Shown: positions 33,596-42,842 of the stretch, piece by piece | Numbering within the stretch: the first letter of the stretch is position 1 | How the letters are laid out: each line of letters starts with the position of its first letter | Source: Isochrysis galbana | Taxonomy: Eukaryota; Haptophyta; Isochrysidales; Isochrysidaceae | Direction of reading: 5' to 3' | Assembly (NCBI GenBank): GCA_018136815.1 | Contig: CM030935.1 | Span: forward strand, 6,366,840-6,430,839 | Length of the DNA stretch: 64,000 nucleotides | The notes under the pieces: generated by a model | What the model saw: the letters and a program-made list of their open reading frames with translations, nothing else | Databases searched by the model: none | Told to the model about the DNA's origin: nothing | Program-made: the position numbers and the translations under genes

Positions 33596-33884
33596 CCGCC
33601 GCCGCCACCGCGCACGGGAGGGCGAGGCAGGGGGGGGGGGGGGGGCAAGGGAAGCACACAGGGCTAAGGAGTAGAAAAGTACTAGTAGTAGAGGGGGAAA
33701 ATGTACTCGTGTAGATTTTTGCCCCGAGCAAGGTTTTGTTTGGCTCTAGAGTCTAGAGTACTCCTAGTGTAGTGGAGTTGTCAGAGTTTTCTTGTTGTCC
33801 TAGTTTAATCCTAGTGCTGAGGGACCATGCCTTATCGGCAACGGAGCGCCTCCCCCGCGATGGGGGTGTGCGCGGTTGGTACAT
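33596..33884. other. 5' region of CPSF2, no gene
   Basis: G-run at about 33631-33645, then A+T-richer sequence with TAGAGTCTAGAGTAC words. Likely CPSF2 leader and promoter region; no motif placed. Confidence 0.35.
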
Positions 33885-34239
33885 GGCTCGTCCGGTGGAT
33901 GTGGCTAGTGGTGCTAGCCAACAATAGGTTTCCCCCTCATTCCCATTCCCTCATTGTGTCATTGTAACATTGTAACTTGTGCTTGTGGGTTGTGGGGAGT
34001 TATAATGGGAGCCGGGGGTCTGCAAGGGAGGGGATTTGAAGGGGTTGATAAAAAATCTTCTCAAAAATCTCCGCTACGTGTGCGGTGTGCGGCGTGAGGC
34101 AGCGTGCTCATCTGCTTATGGATCGACCTCCCTACTAACTACCCAACCTTAACCTTATAATCACCATCAATCCCTTTCCCCTTCCCCAGTTCCCTCGCTC
34201 CCTCTTAGCGTAGATACTGGTTTCGGGGAGCCCGTGCGC
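33885..34239 (+). repeat. Dispersed repeats R3 and R1, copy 2
   Basis: 33936-34047 matches the inverse of 63125-63210 (TTCCCTCATTGT, AGTTATAATGGGAGCC, GGGATTTGAAGGG). A relative of its left part occurs inverted near 12940-12980. 34050-34228 is the second copy of R1 (see 8195-8355). The chromovirus derivative starts at 34240 inside R1's end. Confidence 0.65.
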
Positions 34240-35213
34240 TGTCGCATTCATCCTAGATGATGCGATTTCCAGGCTCTTATTTCCAGGTCCTTCGCCGTGC
34301 GGCCACACGGTGAAGCTCAGGTACATCTAGGTTGGTAGGGTTCGTCCCTAGCGACCTAGAATTCGAGTTCTCGTTTCTTTCCTTCTAGCCTGTTTGTCAG
34401 GTCTAGATTCCAGGTTTCCTCCTTTCGGGCAATCTTGACCCAAAGGAGCCAGGTCGCCTGTTGCTTGCCGTGTGCTTGTCTCAGGCTCTCGGGTTACCTT
34501 GTGAAGGCTTGTTTAGCTTCTTGCAAGGCTTGTTGTTTCTTGTTGGGTTCCGGTTCTTTCTTGGGACCTGCTAACTTTCGTTGTCGTCCAGGCCTGTTCT
34601 TCGTAGGTTCTGCTTGGCCTGGTTAGGGTTTCGTTGTCTTCACGCGTTTGGCGTTCGCGTTGGCGTTCGGAAACTTCCTCTCACATTCCCTAGGTCCGCT
34701 ACCCTTGGCTCGTAGGTCCTTGCTTCTTTCTTCTCGGTGTCGAAAATCCTCGAATGCACGCGGAAGCCTCTGCCTTAGTCGGGGGGTTGCGACCGCGGCA
34801 GTTTGTGCAGCCGTGGCAGCATGGCACGGGCCACCAAAAAGCAACTGGCCTGTACCTAACGGCTTCACTCCCGTCCTTGCAGCCTTCGAAGATTGTCGAG
34901 GGACGTCTATCCGCGATGGCGGATCTATCGCCGTCGCCCCACCGTGGCGCCCTTCGCAGCCGCACCTATGTGGGCATTGCCGGTGCAATGGCAATGGCGG
35001 CCCAGTGGATGCCGGTCCTGCGCCGGTATGCGCGCGAAGCCAAGGCGTCGCGTTCGATCGACTTCACGTGCAAGATGTCCAAGTGTGTCTTCTTTGCCAC
35101 CTCTACGGAGTACCTCGGTCACGTTGTCTCGAGGGAAGGTCTCAAGATGGACCCGAAGAAGGTCGCAGCTGTCGCCGACATCGACCCGTCATCCATCAAC
35201 TCCTTGGAAGCGA
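34240..35213 (+). mobile_element. Internally deleted chromovirus copy (LTR-MTase-RT fusion)
   Basis: Begins at the LTR start TGTCGCATTC (34240) and follows the LTR to about 34738. It then jumps to GTCGAAAATCCTCGAATGCA, the Glu-Asn-Pro motif of the methyltransferase, and follows that domain to about 35066. It then jumps into the reverse transcriptase at CKMSKCVFFATSTEYLGHVV and ends at 35213 (SINSLEA), where hAT-type sequence begins. Two internal deletions of several kb are implied. Non-autonomous relic. Confidence 0.85.
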
Positions 35214-36437
35214 GTCACCTTACCATGGAACCACTGATGATGGGGTGCATCGTAGTATTCATTTGTTTCCAAACCGACAACTATTGTCTCCTTGGCTCTC
35301 AAAAGGGCAGCCACATTGGGGAAGTCTGAGCACTCGCTGCCCAACCTGCGGCCGCGCTCGCGCAATCCCTCCAATGCATCGTAGACGAGTAAAATCTCTA
35401 GCCCATCACCTTCCAATTTGTAGGTTGTGGTGCACAAAATCTCGACGTCCAAAGCGAGAGCTAGTTCAATCTGGAGGTCGTTGCTCTTGCTAGCCAAGGT
35501 AGCCTTCAAGGCTGCAGTAGTTGAGTCTCCCACACCCTCTGACGGAGCCGTTCGACAAAGCCGTGCAAATGTCCGAAATTCTCAGCGAGAGCTTTCATGA
35601 CCTCCCACCTTGACCACCACCTGGTCTTAGAATAGCTCTTCATGGCCGTCCCGGTCACACTCTGCCAAAGCGTGCGCGCTGATGAGGTGTGAGAGATAAG
35701 GGTTAGCTATGGACCTAAGAATTCTTCCACAACATCTAAGTGTAAGTGCTCGCCGGTGTGCTGCAACGTATGTGAGCAGCACAGCAGATCAAGAGCATTA
35801 CCAAACAATGTGAGCAAATGCTTGCAAGCAACGCCATTCGTCGAGCAGCTGTCACGAGATATTCCGACCACCTTGTCCGCATCAAACCTCAGCTCAGTGA
35901 GAATGATCTTCGAGATGAGTCGGTGCAAAGACAGCACGCCATTCATGTGGTGCGCTGTCGTCACTAGGGCGAACAGGCGCACCCCAATACAACTGAAGTT
36001 TGAGGGAACAAACCTGGCACAGACATTAACCGCTTCACCGAGTCGTGTCGTGCCATCAAAACAAATCGAGAAATGTTGATCGTCCAACTCTTGTTTGAGG
36101 AGACTCATTTCCTTGCTAAGTATTTTCGGGACAAAGCTCCGTAGATGAGAACTATTCGTCAACGGATGACCGATGAGCTCAAGCAAAGACCTCATCTCAT
36201 CCACCTTCGTCAATGGGATGCCGCTCTGGAGAAAAGGTCTCGACGACTGTCCACCTAAATAACAGCACGGCAGCCGGCGTGCCATTACCTGATTCATCTG
36301 GATTGGTCTCGTAGTAGTCGGATATGAATTCATCGATGCGCTTATCCTCAGCTTGCCGTTTTTGTAGAGACTCGACACGACTTTTGTGTTTTTGGGAGTT
36401 CAGGTGAGAATGGAAATTTGCGTGCTTCGCGGACACC
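35189..36437 (-). pseudogene. hAT-superfamily transposase remnant
   Basis: Minus-strand pieces in order: a BED-like zinc finger end (FHSHLNSQKHKSRVESLQ, about 36420-36360), LLELIGHPLTNSSHLRSFVP, the catalytic-core block FSICFDGTTRLGEAVNVCAR with its Asp, VVGISRDSCSTNGVACKHLL, CSHTLQHTGEHL, and the C-terminal TTTYKLEGDGLEILLVYDAL (about 35410). Frames shift near 36240 and again near 35700-35530, so no full protein is made. Terminal inverted repeats and target duplication not identified; the low-coordinate end abuts the truncated RT fragment at 35213. Confidence 0.7.
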
Positions 36438-36890
36438 TCGTGCTTGCAAGCCCGGGGCTTTCCTCACTCCTTCCTTCTTCTTGCGCCATCGGGCTACCGG
36501 CTGTTGCGTGTTACCTTTCTGTATTGAGTGTTGGGCGCTCTCGGTTTAGCGTATCTAGGGCATCCGTCCGGTGAGGGTGAGGAGCGGGTCGCGGCGGGGG
36601 CACTCGCGATCAGGCTAGCCGTTCGCCGCCATACTAGCACACTAGCACGCTCAGATGTTTTAGTACACTACTATATGTGTACGTGTCTGTGGCATCAGCA
36701 CGCGTCAAGGCGTACGGGCAATTGCGCTGAGGGGTGTAGTGATAGTACCGGGCTAGTGGGAGTCGTGGTTCTAACGCTCAAAAGTTTTACTACTAGTACA
36801 TATTAATGTACTACTATGATAATCTATAGTAGTATCTATAATGGTCAAAATGTAGTTTATTCACCATTCATTGGTCATTGGTGATGACAT
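36438..36890. other. Intergenic, A+T-rich end
   Basis: No gene. 36741-36785 holds AGTACCGGGCTAGTGGGAGT and GTTCTAACGCTCA, a variant of a word found beside other hairpin elements. 36785-36890 is A+T-rich with TACTACTAGTAC palindromic words. Confidence 0.4.
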
Positions 36891-36990
36891 AACTAAGTTT
36901 ATACTTGGTTCGCATGGGGGAGGGCACGCTCCCTCTCCCCTCTCCCGAAATGGGCTTACAACAAACATCACGGGTGACAGGCAACATGAC
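36891..36990 (+). mobile_element. Hairpin-ATG element, 5' end only
   Basis: Palindrome AACTAAGTTTATACTTGGTT (36891-36910, one mismatch to the 18690 copy), then ATG at 36914 followed by GGGGGAGGGCACG, as in the 18690 copy (ATGGGGGGGCACGAG). Similarity fades within ~60 bp, next to the 3' end of the glycosyltransferase-like gene. No target duplication found. Confidence 0.6.
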
Positions 36991-37018
36991 AACTACAAGT
37001 GAACCCGATTTCCCTTTT

Positions 37019-39400
37019 TCAATCAACAGGCTTCAACGGCACTCCAGTCACCATAGGCAAGTTGTATCTTCTCGGAGCGATTGCTTGGGCATCGGAATGT
37101 TCTCGACATCCCTCACCACGGGAGCAATTTGCGATACTCCACTGCAAACAGCAATTGGCCACCGCCGTCGTGTTGGCGCGGTCGAGCCGCTGCCGAAAGC
37201 TGACCACAGCACGCTCAATCGATACCCGCGTGGCGTCATGAGAAAGAGCACGTGCGCCGAGCCAGCCAAAACCTAGCCATTTGAGTGCTAAGCACGATCC
37301 CGTCGGCATGTTGCGCTCACCTCTGTCCACGCCCCGAAAATTTCTCGCTGGGAGATAGACGCATAGATCAATGCGCTTTGAAGTAGAAGCGCGTGGCCAG
37401 GTCAACACATTTTGCGAGCGAATGGCGTATGTGGTGAGAGTTGTTTGCGCAACGGGTAGTAGCGCTACGGATGCGCCGTGGAGCCAGAGCTCGACAGAAA
37501 GTCCCAGTGCCATGATACTCTTAGACGGCGTGGTCTGCGAGTGCGCGGTAGGCTTGTTGCAGTACGCGCAGGGCAGTGTGCGGCCGTCAAAACCAGGCCA
37601 GTGCGCGAAGAGCTCACGAATGCCCGGCGCATCGCTCGATAGAGCGACCACCCACTCCTCCACACCCGAACGTCTCCGCGCGAGGCGAGAGAGGCAGTGG
37701 GCTGCGCGTGCGATCGGCGTGGGAAGGAGGACCCGACTATCGGCGTCCTCGCGGGGTTGATGGAGCAGCGACGGAGCGCCAGGCGTTGGGGGTCCGCAGA
37801 GGTTTGTGAGCTTCTCCTCGAGTAGCTTGAGCTCCTGCCTTGGCACTGGGTGAGCGAAGTCCCAGCTGAGCAACTCAAGACGCGCGCTCGCATTTGTCAG
37901 GGCAGCGCTTGGATGTGGATACGATTCTGCCTGTGGAGACGCAAGCAGTTGGCGAAGCGCAGCGGTGAAAGAGAGGTCTCCTGGTAACGGCTGCACCTTG
38001 GCGAAACATGCCTCGCCGCATGCATCCAAGGCCTTGAGGCGAGTAGGCGGAAGCTCTGCGCACATGATGCATTCAGGCGGAGGGGCTGTGAGGGCGCGAG
38101 AAAACCGTTGTACGGCCACACTTTCCAAGCTCATAGCGTCGTTTCCACGCCCTTCAAGGTCGCGCGGGAGCCAATTGGCATCGTCAGCCCATCCTGACCG
38201 CACTTGCATTGTAAACAACATCGTCGCATTGCTCGCCTTGCGAAGTAGTGGGAGCAGAGCTCTTTGCAATTCCCGCCGCGGCCGCATCAATACGTGTAGG
38301 AGACAACCGACCACATGGCTCATCTCATTATGCTGGGAGGCAGACAGGAGGAAGATTGGCCGCGAGCGAGGGCGCGTTCCAAGCCAATCGGTTGCTGCAC
38401 GTAGGCGCTTTTGGCCATCCCTATCCCTTACGGAATTTGTATAATTTCGGTGCTGCTCGCCCATAAGCATGTCTGCCACCAAGTGTGAAAGTTCGGCCTC
38501 GGACGCACGGGAAGTTGTATCAATGCTGAGCGCCCATACGGTGGATAGAGCCATCCCCCATGAAGCGAGCTCCATGGGCCCTGCGATTGCGACTTCACTC
38601 AGCAATCTCGCAAACTTCTTCATTGTCTCATCCACCGTGGGCCTATTGCGGCGGACTGCGGCAGATATAGCGTCTCGCATTGCGCTGTATGCGGTCCTGC
38701 TGGCCTTCACGGGGTCCACGGTAGGTGACAAAGGCGGCTTCTGGCACAAGGGTAGCATTGCCGTTCCTTGGTCCTTTGGAATGTCGATGCGAACACTCGC
38801 GGCATCCGAAGAAAGCAGTGACCACAGCAACATAGCAGACGCGTTGCAAGGGATGCGCGCGTCCCATGCAAAGGCTGGGGCCAGCGGCGCAATCCGAGAA
38901 AGCCGCTCGTGGTTGGCAGGATTCCATGCCCAGTCCAGGCCTTCGCTCGTGGTCTTGCTCGAACCGCCATGCTGCCAGCCGTCTGCGTCAGTGTCCTCAG
39001 TGCCTGCACCTGTGAAGAAGCGGAGAAGATCGTACCTGTGATAGGGAGCGTCCGCCCCGCGCGCCCAATCGACGTAGAGGGCTCGCCGGCTGATTGCCGC
39101 CAACGCGATCCAGACAACAAAGTCCCCAAACAGATTGCCGAGCCCATTGGCGCCTTGCGAGTTAGCAGAGGCGTCCACCACGAGATGGCGTGCAGGCTGC
39201 TTGTACATCTGGCGGAAGGCGTTGAGCGCCGCGCGGGTGCTTGGCCTCCCTCGCACGCACCTAGTCTCGAATCGCTCCACGTCAGCGCGCACAAGCGGCA
39301 ACGCGTCGAACTCGCGCATACCCGCTCCACCTCGGGCCACCCACCACCCCACCCCCACTCCCCCGACCAACCCAACCCCCCCAACCCCCACCTCTCTCAC
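37019..39400 (-). CDS. Fucosyltransferase-like (GT-B) protein
   Basis: A single 793-codon ORF. The block NSQGANGLGNLFGDFVVWIA then SRRALYVDWARG resembles the GLGN...A...R.L.VDW start of plant xyloglucan fucosyltransferase-type GT-B enzymes. Later features fit that fold: MQVRSGWADDANWLP at the donor-site Arg position, VVALSSDAPGIRELFA, and SVELWLHGASVALLPVAQTT near the end. Golgi or secretory location would be expected, but no signal anchor is visible; the first ~27 residues are a Gly/Val-rich low-complexity run, and ATG 39319 (MREFDALPLV) is a more credible start if no upstream exon exists. Donor and acceptor unknown; homology is remote. Confidence 0.5.
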   Translation of the reverse strand: MREVGVGGVGLVGGVGVGWWVARGGAGMREFDALPLVRADVERFETRCVRGRPSTRAALNAFRQMYKQPARHLVVDASANSQGANGLGNLFGDFVVWIALAAISRRALYVDWARGADAPYHRYDLLRFFTGAGTEDTDADGWQHGGSSKTTSEGLDWAWNPANHERLSRIAPLAPAFAWDARIPCNASAMLLWSLLSSDAASVRIDIPKDQGTAMLPLCQKPPLSPTVDPVKASRTAYSAMRDAISAAVRRNRPTVDETMKKFARLLSEVAIAGPMELASWGMALSTVWALSIDTTSRASEAELSHLVADMLMGEQHRNYTNSVRDRDGQKRLRAATDWLGTRPRSRPIFLLSASQHNEMSHVVGCLLHVLMRPRRELQRALLPLLRKASNATMLFTMQVRSGWADDANWLPRDLEGRGNDAMSLESVAVQRFSRALTAPPPECIMCAELPPTRLKALDACGEACFAKVQPLPGDLSFTAALRQLLASPQAESYPHPSAALTNASARLELLSWDFAHPVPRQELKLLEEKLTNLCGPPTPGAPSLLHQPREDADSRVLLPTPIARAAHCLSRLARRRSGVEEWVVALSSDAPGIRELFAHWPGFDGRTLPCAYCNKPTAHSQTTPSKSIMALGLSVELWLHGASVALLPVAQTTLTTYAIRSQNVLTWPRASTSKRIDLCVYLPARNFRGVDRGERNMPTGSCLALKWLGFGWLGARALSHDATRVSIERAVVSFRQRLDRANTTAVANCCLQWSIANCSRGEGCREHSDAQAIAPRRYNLPMVTGVPLKPVD

Positions 39401-39589
39401 CGCTCACTCACTCCTTTTCAGTAAACTCAGGGAAGTGAAGCAGTGGTCGTAAGTCTAAACGAATCGCTCAACACTGAACACTGAACACCCCTTGTCACGC
39501 TGGCGAGCGAGTCTACTTTATACTTTCATACAGTTTTGGCTCCAGAGCTCTAGAGCGAACACTAGAGTAGAGTAGAGAGAGGGGTTTTG
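39401..39589. other. Intergenic, no gene
   Basis: 5' flank of the fucosyltransferase-like gene. GAACACTGAACACTGAACA short tandem at 39470-39490. Nothing else. Confidence 0.35.
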
Positions 39590-39852
39590 CAGGCCGCAAT
39601 AGGGCCCCAACAGCCCCCCCCCGCCCCCCGCCCCAACAGTGATCGGGGCGCTGTTGAGGCTCCATTGCGGCCGTCCTGCAAAAGGAGAAAATCGCGTTTT
39701 CCTCTCAATGGTCAATGGAGGGTTTTTGCAGGGCTCAAGAAGGTCCCAACAAGAGGCCCCCTCAATAGCACCTGGGCGCTCTTGGGGCTCTATTGGGGCC
39801 TCGTTGCAAAAGGTGAAACGCGCGTTCTCCTCTCCAATAGTGGCTCGACTTG
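39590..39852. repeat. Two tandem foldback units (~130 bp)
   Basis: Unit 1 (about 39580-39690) reads GGTTTTGCAGGCCGCAATAG ... GCTCCATTGCGGCCGTCCTGCAAAA, an inverted repeat of about 30 bp with the CCCCAACAG/CTGTTGAGG pair inside. Unit 2 (about 39719-39820) has the same plan: TTTTTGCAGGGCTCAAGAAG ... TTGGGGC and TGCAAAAGGTGAAA. Each is followed by CGCGTT(TT/CT)CCTCTC.AATGG. Confidence 0.75.
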
Positions 39853-39889
39853 CCTTCTCCTCTGCAGTTCATGGGGAGACGGGGAGGGG

Positions 39890-40510
39890 CGCGCGATGCC
39901 GACGCGCCCCTTCACCGCGTAGGAGTTGGAGGATGCAGAGCTGGCCATGCTCCTGGCCCAGCTGAGGCGCAATTGGGCGCCGGCGCAATCTTGGACGGCT
40001 GGAGCTCGCACACCGCGCATCCGAGCGCGTCGAGCGCGTCCTGCTTGCGGTTGCAGCAGAGACGCTCTCGCGCTCCATGCGCTCACGCATTGGCCCAGAG
40101 CGTCTCTCACTGGCGAGGCTGCAGCGGGAGGCAGCGGAGGTTGGCGCGGACGATGGTGTGCAGTCGCGCGACATATATGCGCGCTTCGGCTTCCGGCTCG
40201 AAGACCTGCCCAGGGTCGTTGAGGCCCTCCGAGCCCCGGCAGGCTTCCGCCTCCAGGTCCAGGGGCGGCACGTCATCAGCGGCGAAGAGGCATTGCTCAT
40301 TGCCCGTCGCCGCTACAAGACCGCAGGTGCGTGGTGCCCATGCACACGTGCACGTTCTGTGCACACATGCGCACGCGCGCCTGCAACGCCGTTTCACACC
40401 CAACCACCCCTGCAATTTGCCTCAACAGGCAGCGCAATTTCGTTGTGTTGAGAAAAGGGTAGAAGTGAGTCTGCCATTTCGGCGGTGCGATGCCGACGCG
40501 CCCCGTCATC
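39890..40510 (+). pseudogene. PIF/Harbinger transposase remnant, N-terminal part
   Basis: From about 40077, MRSRIGPERLSLARLQREAA then SRDIYARFGFRLEDLPRVVE and the EEALLIARRRYKTAG segment. It matches the minus-strand copy at 47540-47810 residue by residue. Upstream, 39926-40076 is frame-shifted. There is a splice donor (GGTGCGTGG) after KTAG at 40327, but the catalytic exon does not follow. GCGATGCCGACGCGCCCC occurs at both 39892 and 40487, possibly marking the element's limits. Confidence 0.6.
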
Positions 40511-40800
40511 TTTTTCTCTTCTTATCCTGTGAGCCGATGTGGGCTGTGCACCTCGGCAGCACTTATTTTTTTTTTGGGGGGGGGGGGGGGCCAAACGCGA
40601 AACGGCGCTAGCGAGTCTTGTCGCCGGGGTCCCAGGCGATAGCTCTGCGAACTCGGCGACGAGGCGGAGGGCGGACGGGCACCCCGTCTGTTGCCGCAGT
40701 GCCGACCGAAAGGGTCGCCCAGAAGGGATGAACGCGGTGGCTGAGACTCTCCCGGCGGATATTGGCGTCGGCCGCCCGTGATGCGCTCCTGCTGGAGGAG
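40511..40800. other. Spacer with T9-G14 run, no gene
   Basis: A T-run followed by a G-run at 40564-40590. Open frames here are antisense extensions of the neighbouring ORF. Confidence 0.3.
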
Positions 40801-41541
40801 CTAGCGTAGGAGTGGGTGCGGCGCCAGGTCGAACGCCTCGTTCGCGGCGTCGGGGCCCGAGAGCGCGAGGCTGAGCGGTCCTTCGGTGGTCTCTGGCGCG
40901 GCCACTGCGGGAGCTGGCCACTCGGCGAGGAAGTCGTCGATGGGCAGCGAGCCATCGTCGATTGACTCGCCTGTCTCGATCTGGACATCGTGAGGACGTC
41001 CAGCCCCACGCGGGCGCTCGACCAGCGTTGGTGGGGGTGCAGGCGGGTGGAGCCCACGAGGGATGAGAGGCAGCCTTCCAATCCTGCAATGACCAGCGGC
41101 GTCATTCGCATGCCGATCCGGCGGCAAGTCTTGCAGATGGAATACCCCCCCGGCTGGGGGCGGGAGATTGCGTTTGAACAGGAACAATTCCCCGTCGATG
41201 CGGGCTAGGGCCTCAGCGGTGGCCGGGGAGCGGCCGTCCCGGAGGTCGGGCCGGACGAGCGTGGCCGCCTTCTCAGCGTCCGTGGGAAGCGCGCTCGCGC
41301 TCGCGGCTGTCGGCGCCTGCTGTCCTCGGGGTGGCGTCAGGGTCAGGGTCTGCGTGTTCTCGTCATCGGTGGAGATGTTGTCGGCGCTCGCGTCTGCTGG
41401 GTCGACTGCGAGATCGGCCGGGGCTGCGCCGGCGAGGCGCTGGAGGAGCGTGCCGCGGGACTTGGGCTCGGAGGGAGTAAAGTAGTGTGCTGGTGGTGTG
41501 GTTTGTGCCCTGACGCGCAGCTCATCGGCGCTGCGAGTGGG
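40801..41541 (-). CDS. Hypothetical protein
   Basis: Start ATG at 41541 (MQRVPTRSADELRVRAQ), stop at 40801; about 246 codons. Contains SKSRGTLLQRLAG-type basic patches, an acidic-Thr stretch STDDENTQTLTLTPPRGQQ, LARIDGELFLFKRNLPPP and a C-terminal acidic IDDGSLPIDDFLAEWPAPA. It appears largely disordered with short conserved-looking motifs. The frame is open upstream to 41763. No family recognised. Confidence 0.4.
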   Translation of the reverse strand, partial: PTRSADELRVRAQTTPPAHYFTPSEPKSRGTLLQRLAGAAPADLAVDPADASADNISTDDENTQTLTLTPPRGQQAPTAASASALPTDAEKAATLVRPDLRDGRSPATAEALARIDGELFLFKRNLPPPAGGVFHLQDLPPDRHANDAAGHCRIGRLPLIPRGLHPPAPPPTLVERPRGAGRPHDVQIETGESIDDGSLPIDDFLAEWPAPAVAAPETTEGPLSLALSGPDAANEAFDLAPHPLLR

Positions 41542-42842
41542 AACCCGTTGCATCGTGCCTTCGACTGGCTTAGCTCTCGTTCCATCGCGTGCTAAAGTTC
41601 CTCTCCCCTTGCGGTACAGTGGTTCACTTGCGCAAACACGAGCGTTCGCTGAGCACCACATTGCCGGAAATATTTCAATATTTGGCGGCTTAGCTCTGTG
41701 GTGCCGATGCACCAATGACCAATGGCACCTGTAAGCATGGATCCCTAGACCGTCGAATGTCAAATTTTGCGCTCACGCTCACGCTGACGTACCCCTCGTT
41801 CTTGGAGAGAGCAGAGCAGGAGCTTGCGACAGACGAGAGGAGGCCGGAATTTACTACTACTCGCATTTTGTAGCCTAGGCGCGCTGGCCCCACGATGCAC
41901 GATGGTACGCTCGACAGGGCCCGCTCACGTAATCGTCATTATTATTTACGTGAGACGTGAGAGTGAGCGAGGGGGCTTTAGTGGGTAGAGGGTGCGCAAA
42001 CGGAGAGTAAACACGGGCGCGACATAACACGCGCAACACGGCACCCGGGTGCCAGAGGCCGTAGCCGCCGGGTGGTGTATGAATGCCCAACTGCGCGTGC
42101 GCACGTTGCGCAGCTGCCTATGCACTCGCAGCTGCCTACGCACTCGCACGTGCCTCGCACGTGCACATTCGCATGCGCCAACGCATCGTACCTAGCCTGC
42201 ATGCGGCGCTCGCCATGCCAGTAGCCGCAAGGCACTGCGAGGATCTATATCTACTGCGCCAGGCGTCTAGCCATACGTGCATGTTCACGCCAAGAAGTTC
42301 GCCTTGATGCGCCCCAAATCCCTCTGGTCTTTGTGGAAAAGTGTGGTAGCACAATACGCTTGGAATGTGCGGCGTGTGCTACGTGCAATGTGCTACTATG
42401 CCTAATGTACGTGCAAGAGGAATGTGCGATCTATCCTACTTTGCCTGTGTGTACCTCATGCCTGAACATGTCGCACCTATGCTAGGACTTAAGCGTCGTA
42501 ACCAGCCGAGACGAGAAAGCCCATCACACCATGCTCTTCTTTCTAGCCTTAACCTGAGTGTGCTTTAGCCTCATTCGTTGCATGCCTGCACGCGTGGGCG
42601 GCCGAAACGGCGGCGGCTTGCAGAAGGCTCCCATCGACTCCCCTCGAGCTGTCGTTAGAGCCGGCGCCTCCGTTTCTGTGAGCTTTTCCGAGGTGGGGCC
42701 GCGCGTGCTCGCCCCATATGATGGACAAAAGCGTGTGCCCCTAGACCGCTTTGAAAATCGTACAAACTGGATATGCTACGATAGCATGCGATAAGAAGCG
42801 GTCAACCAAGCGTGAGGGACGGAGTGCGAGGGGCACGCAATC
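41542..42842. other. Intergenic, no gene
   Basis: Only short ORFs. 42100-42165 has tandem CTGCCTACGCACTCGCA-type units. GCACGT palindromic words around 42145-42165. No RNA gene recognised. Confidence 0.35.
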
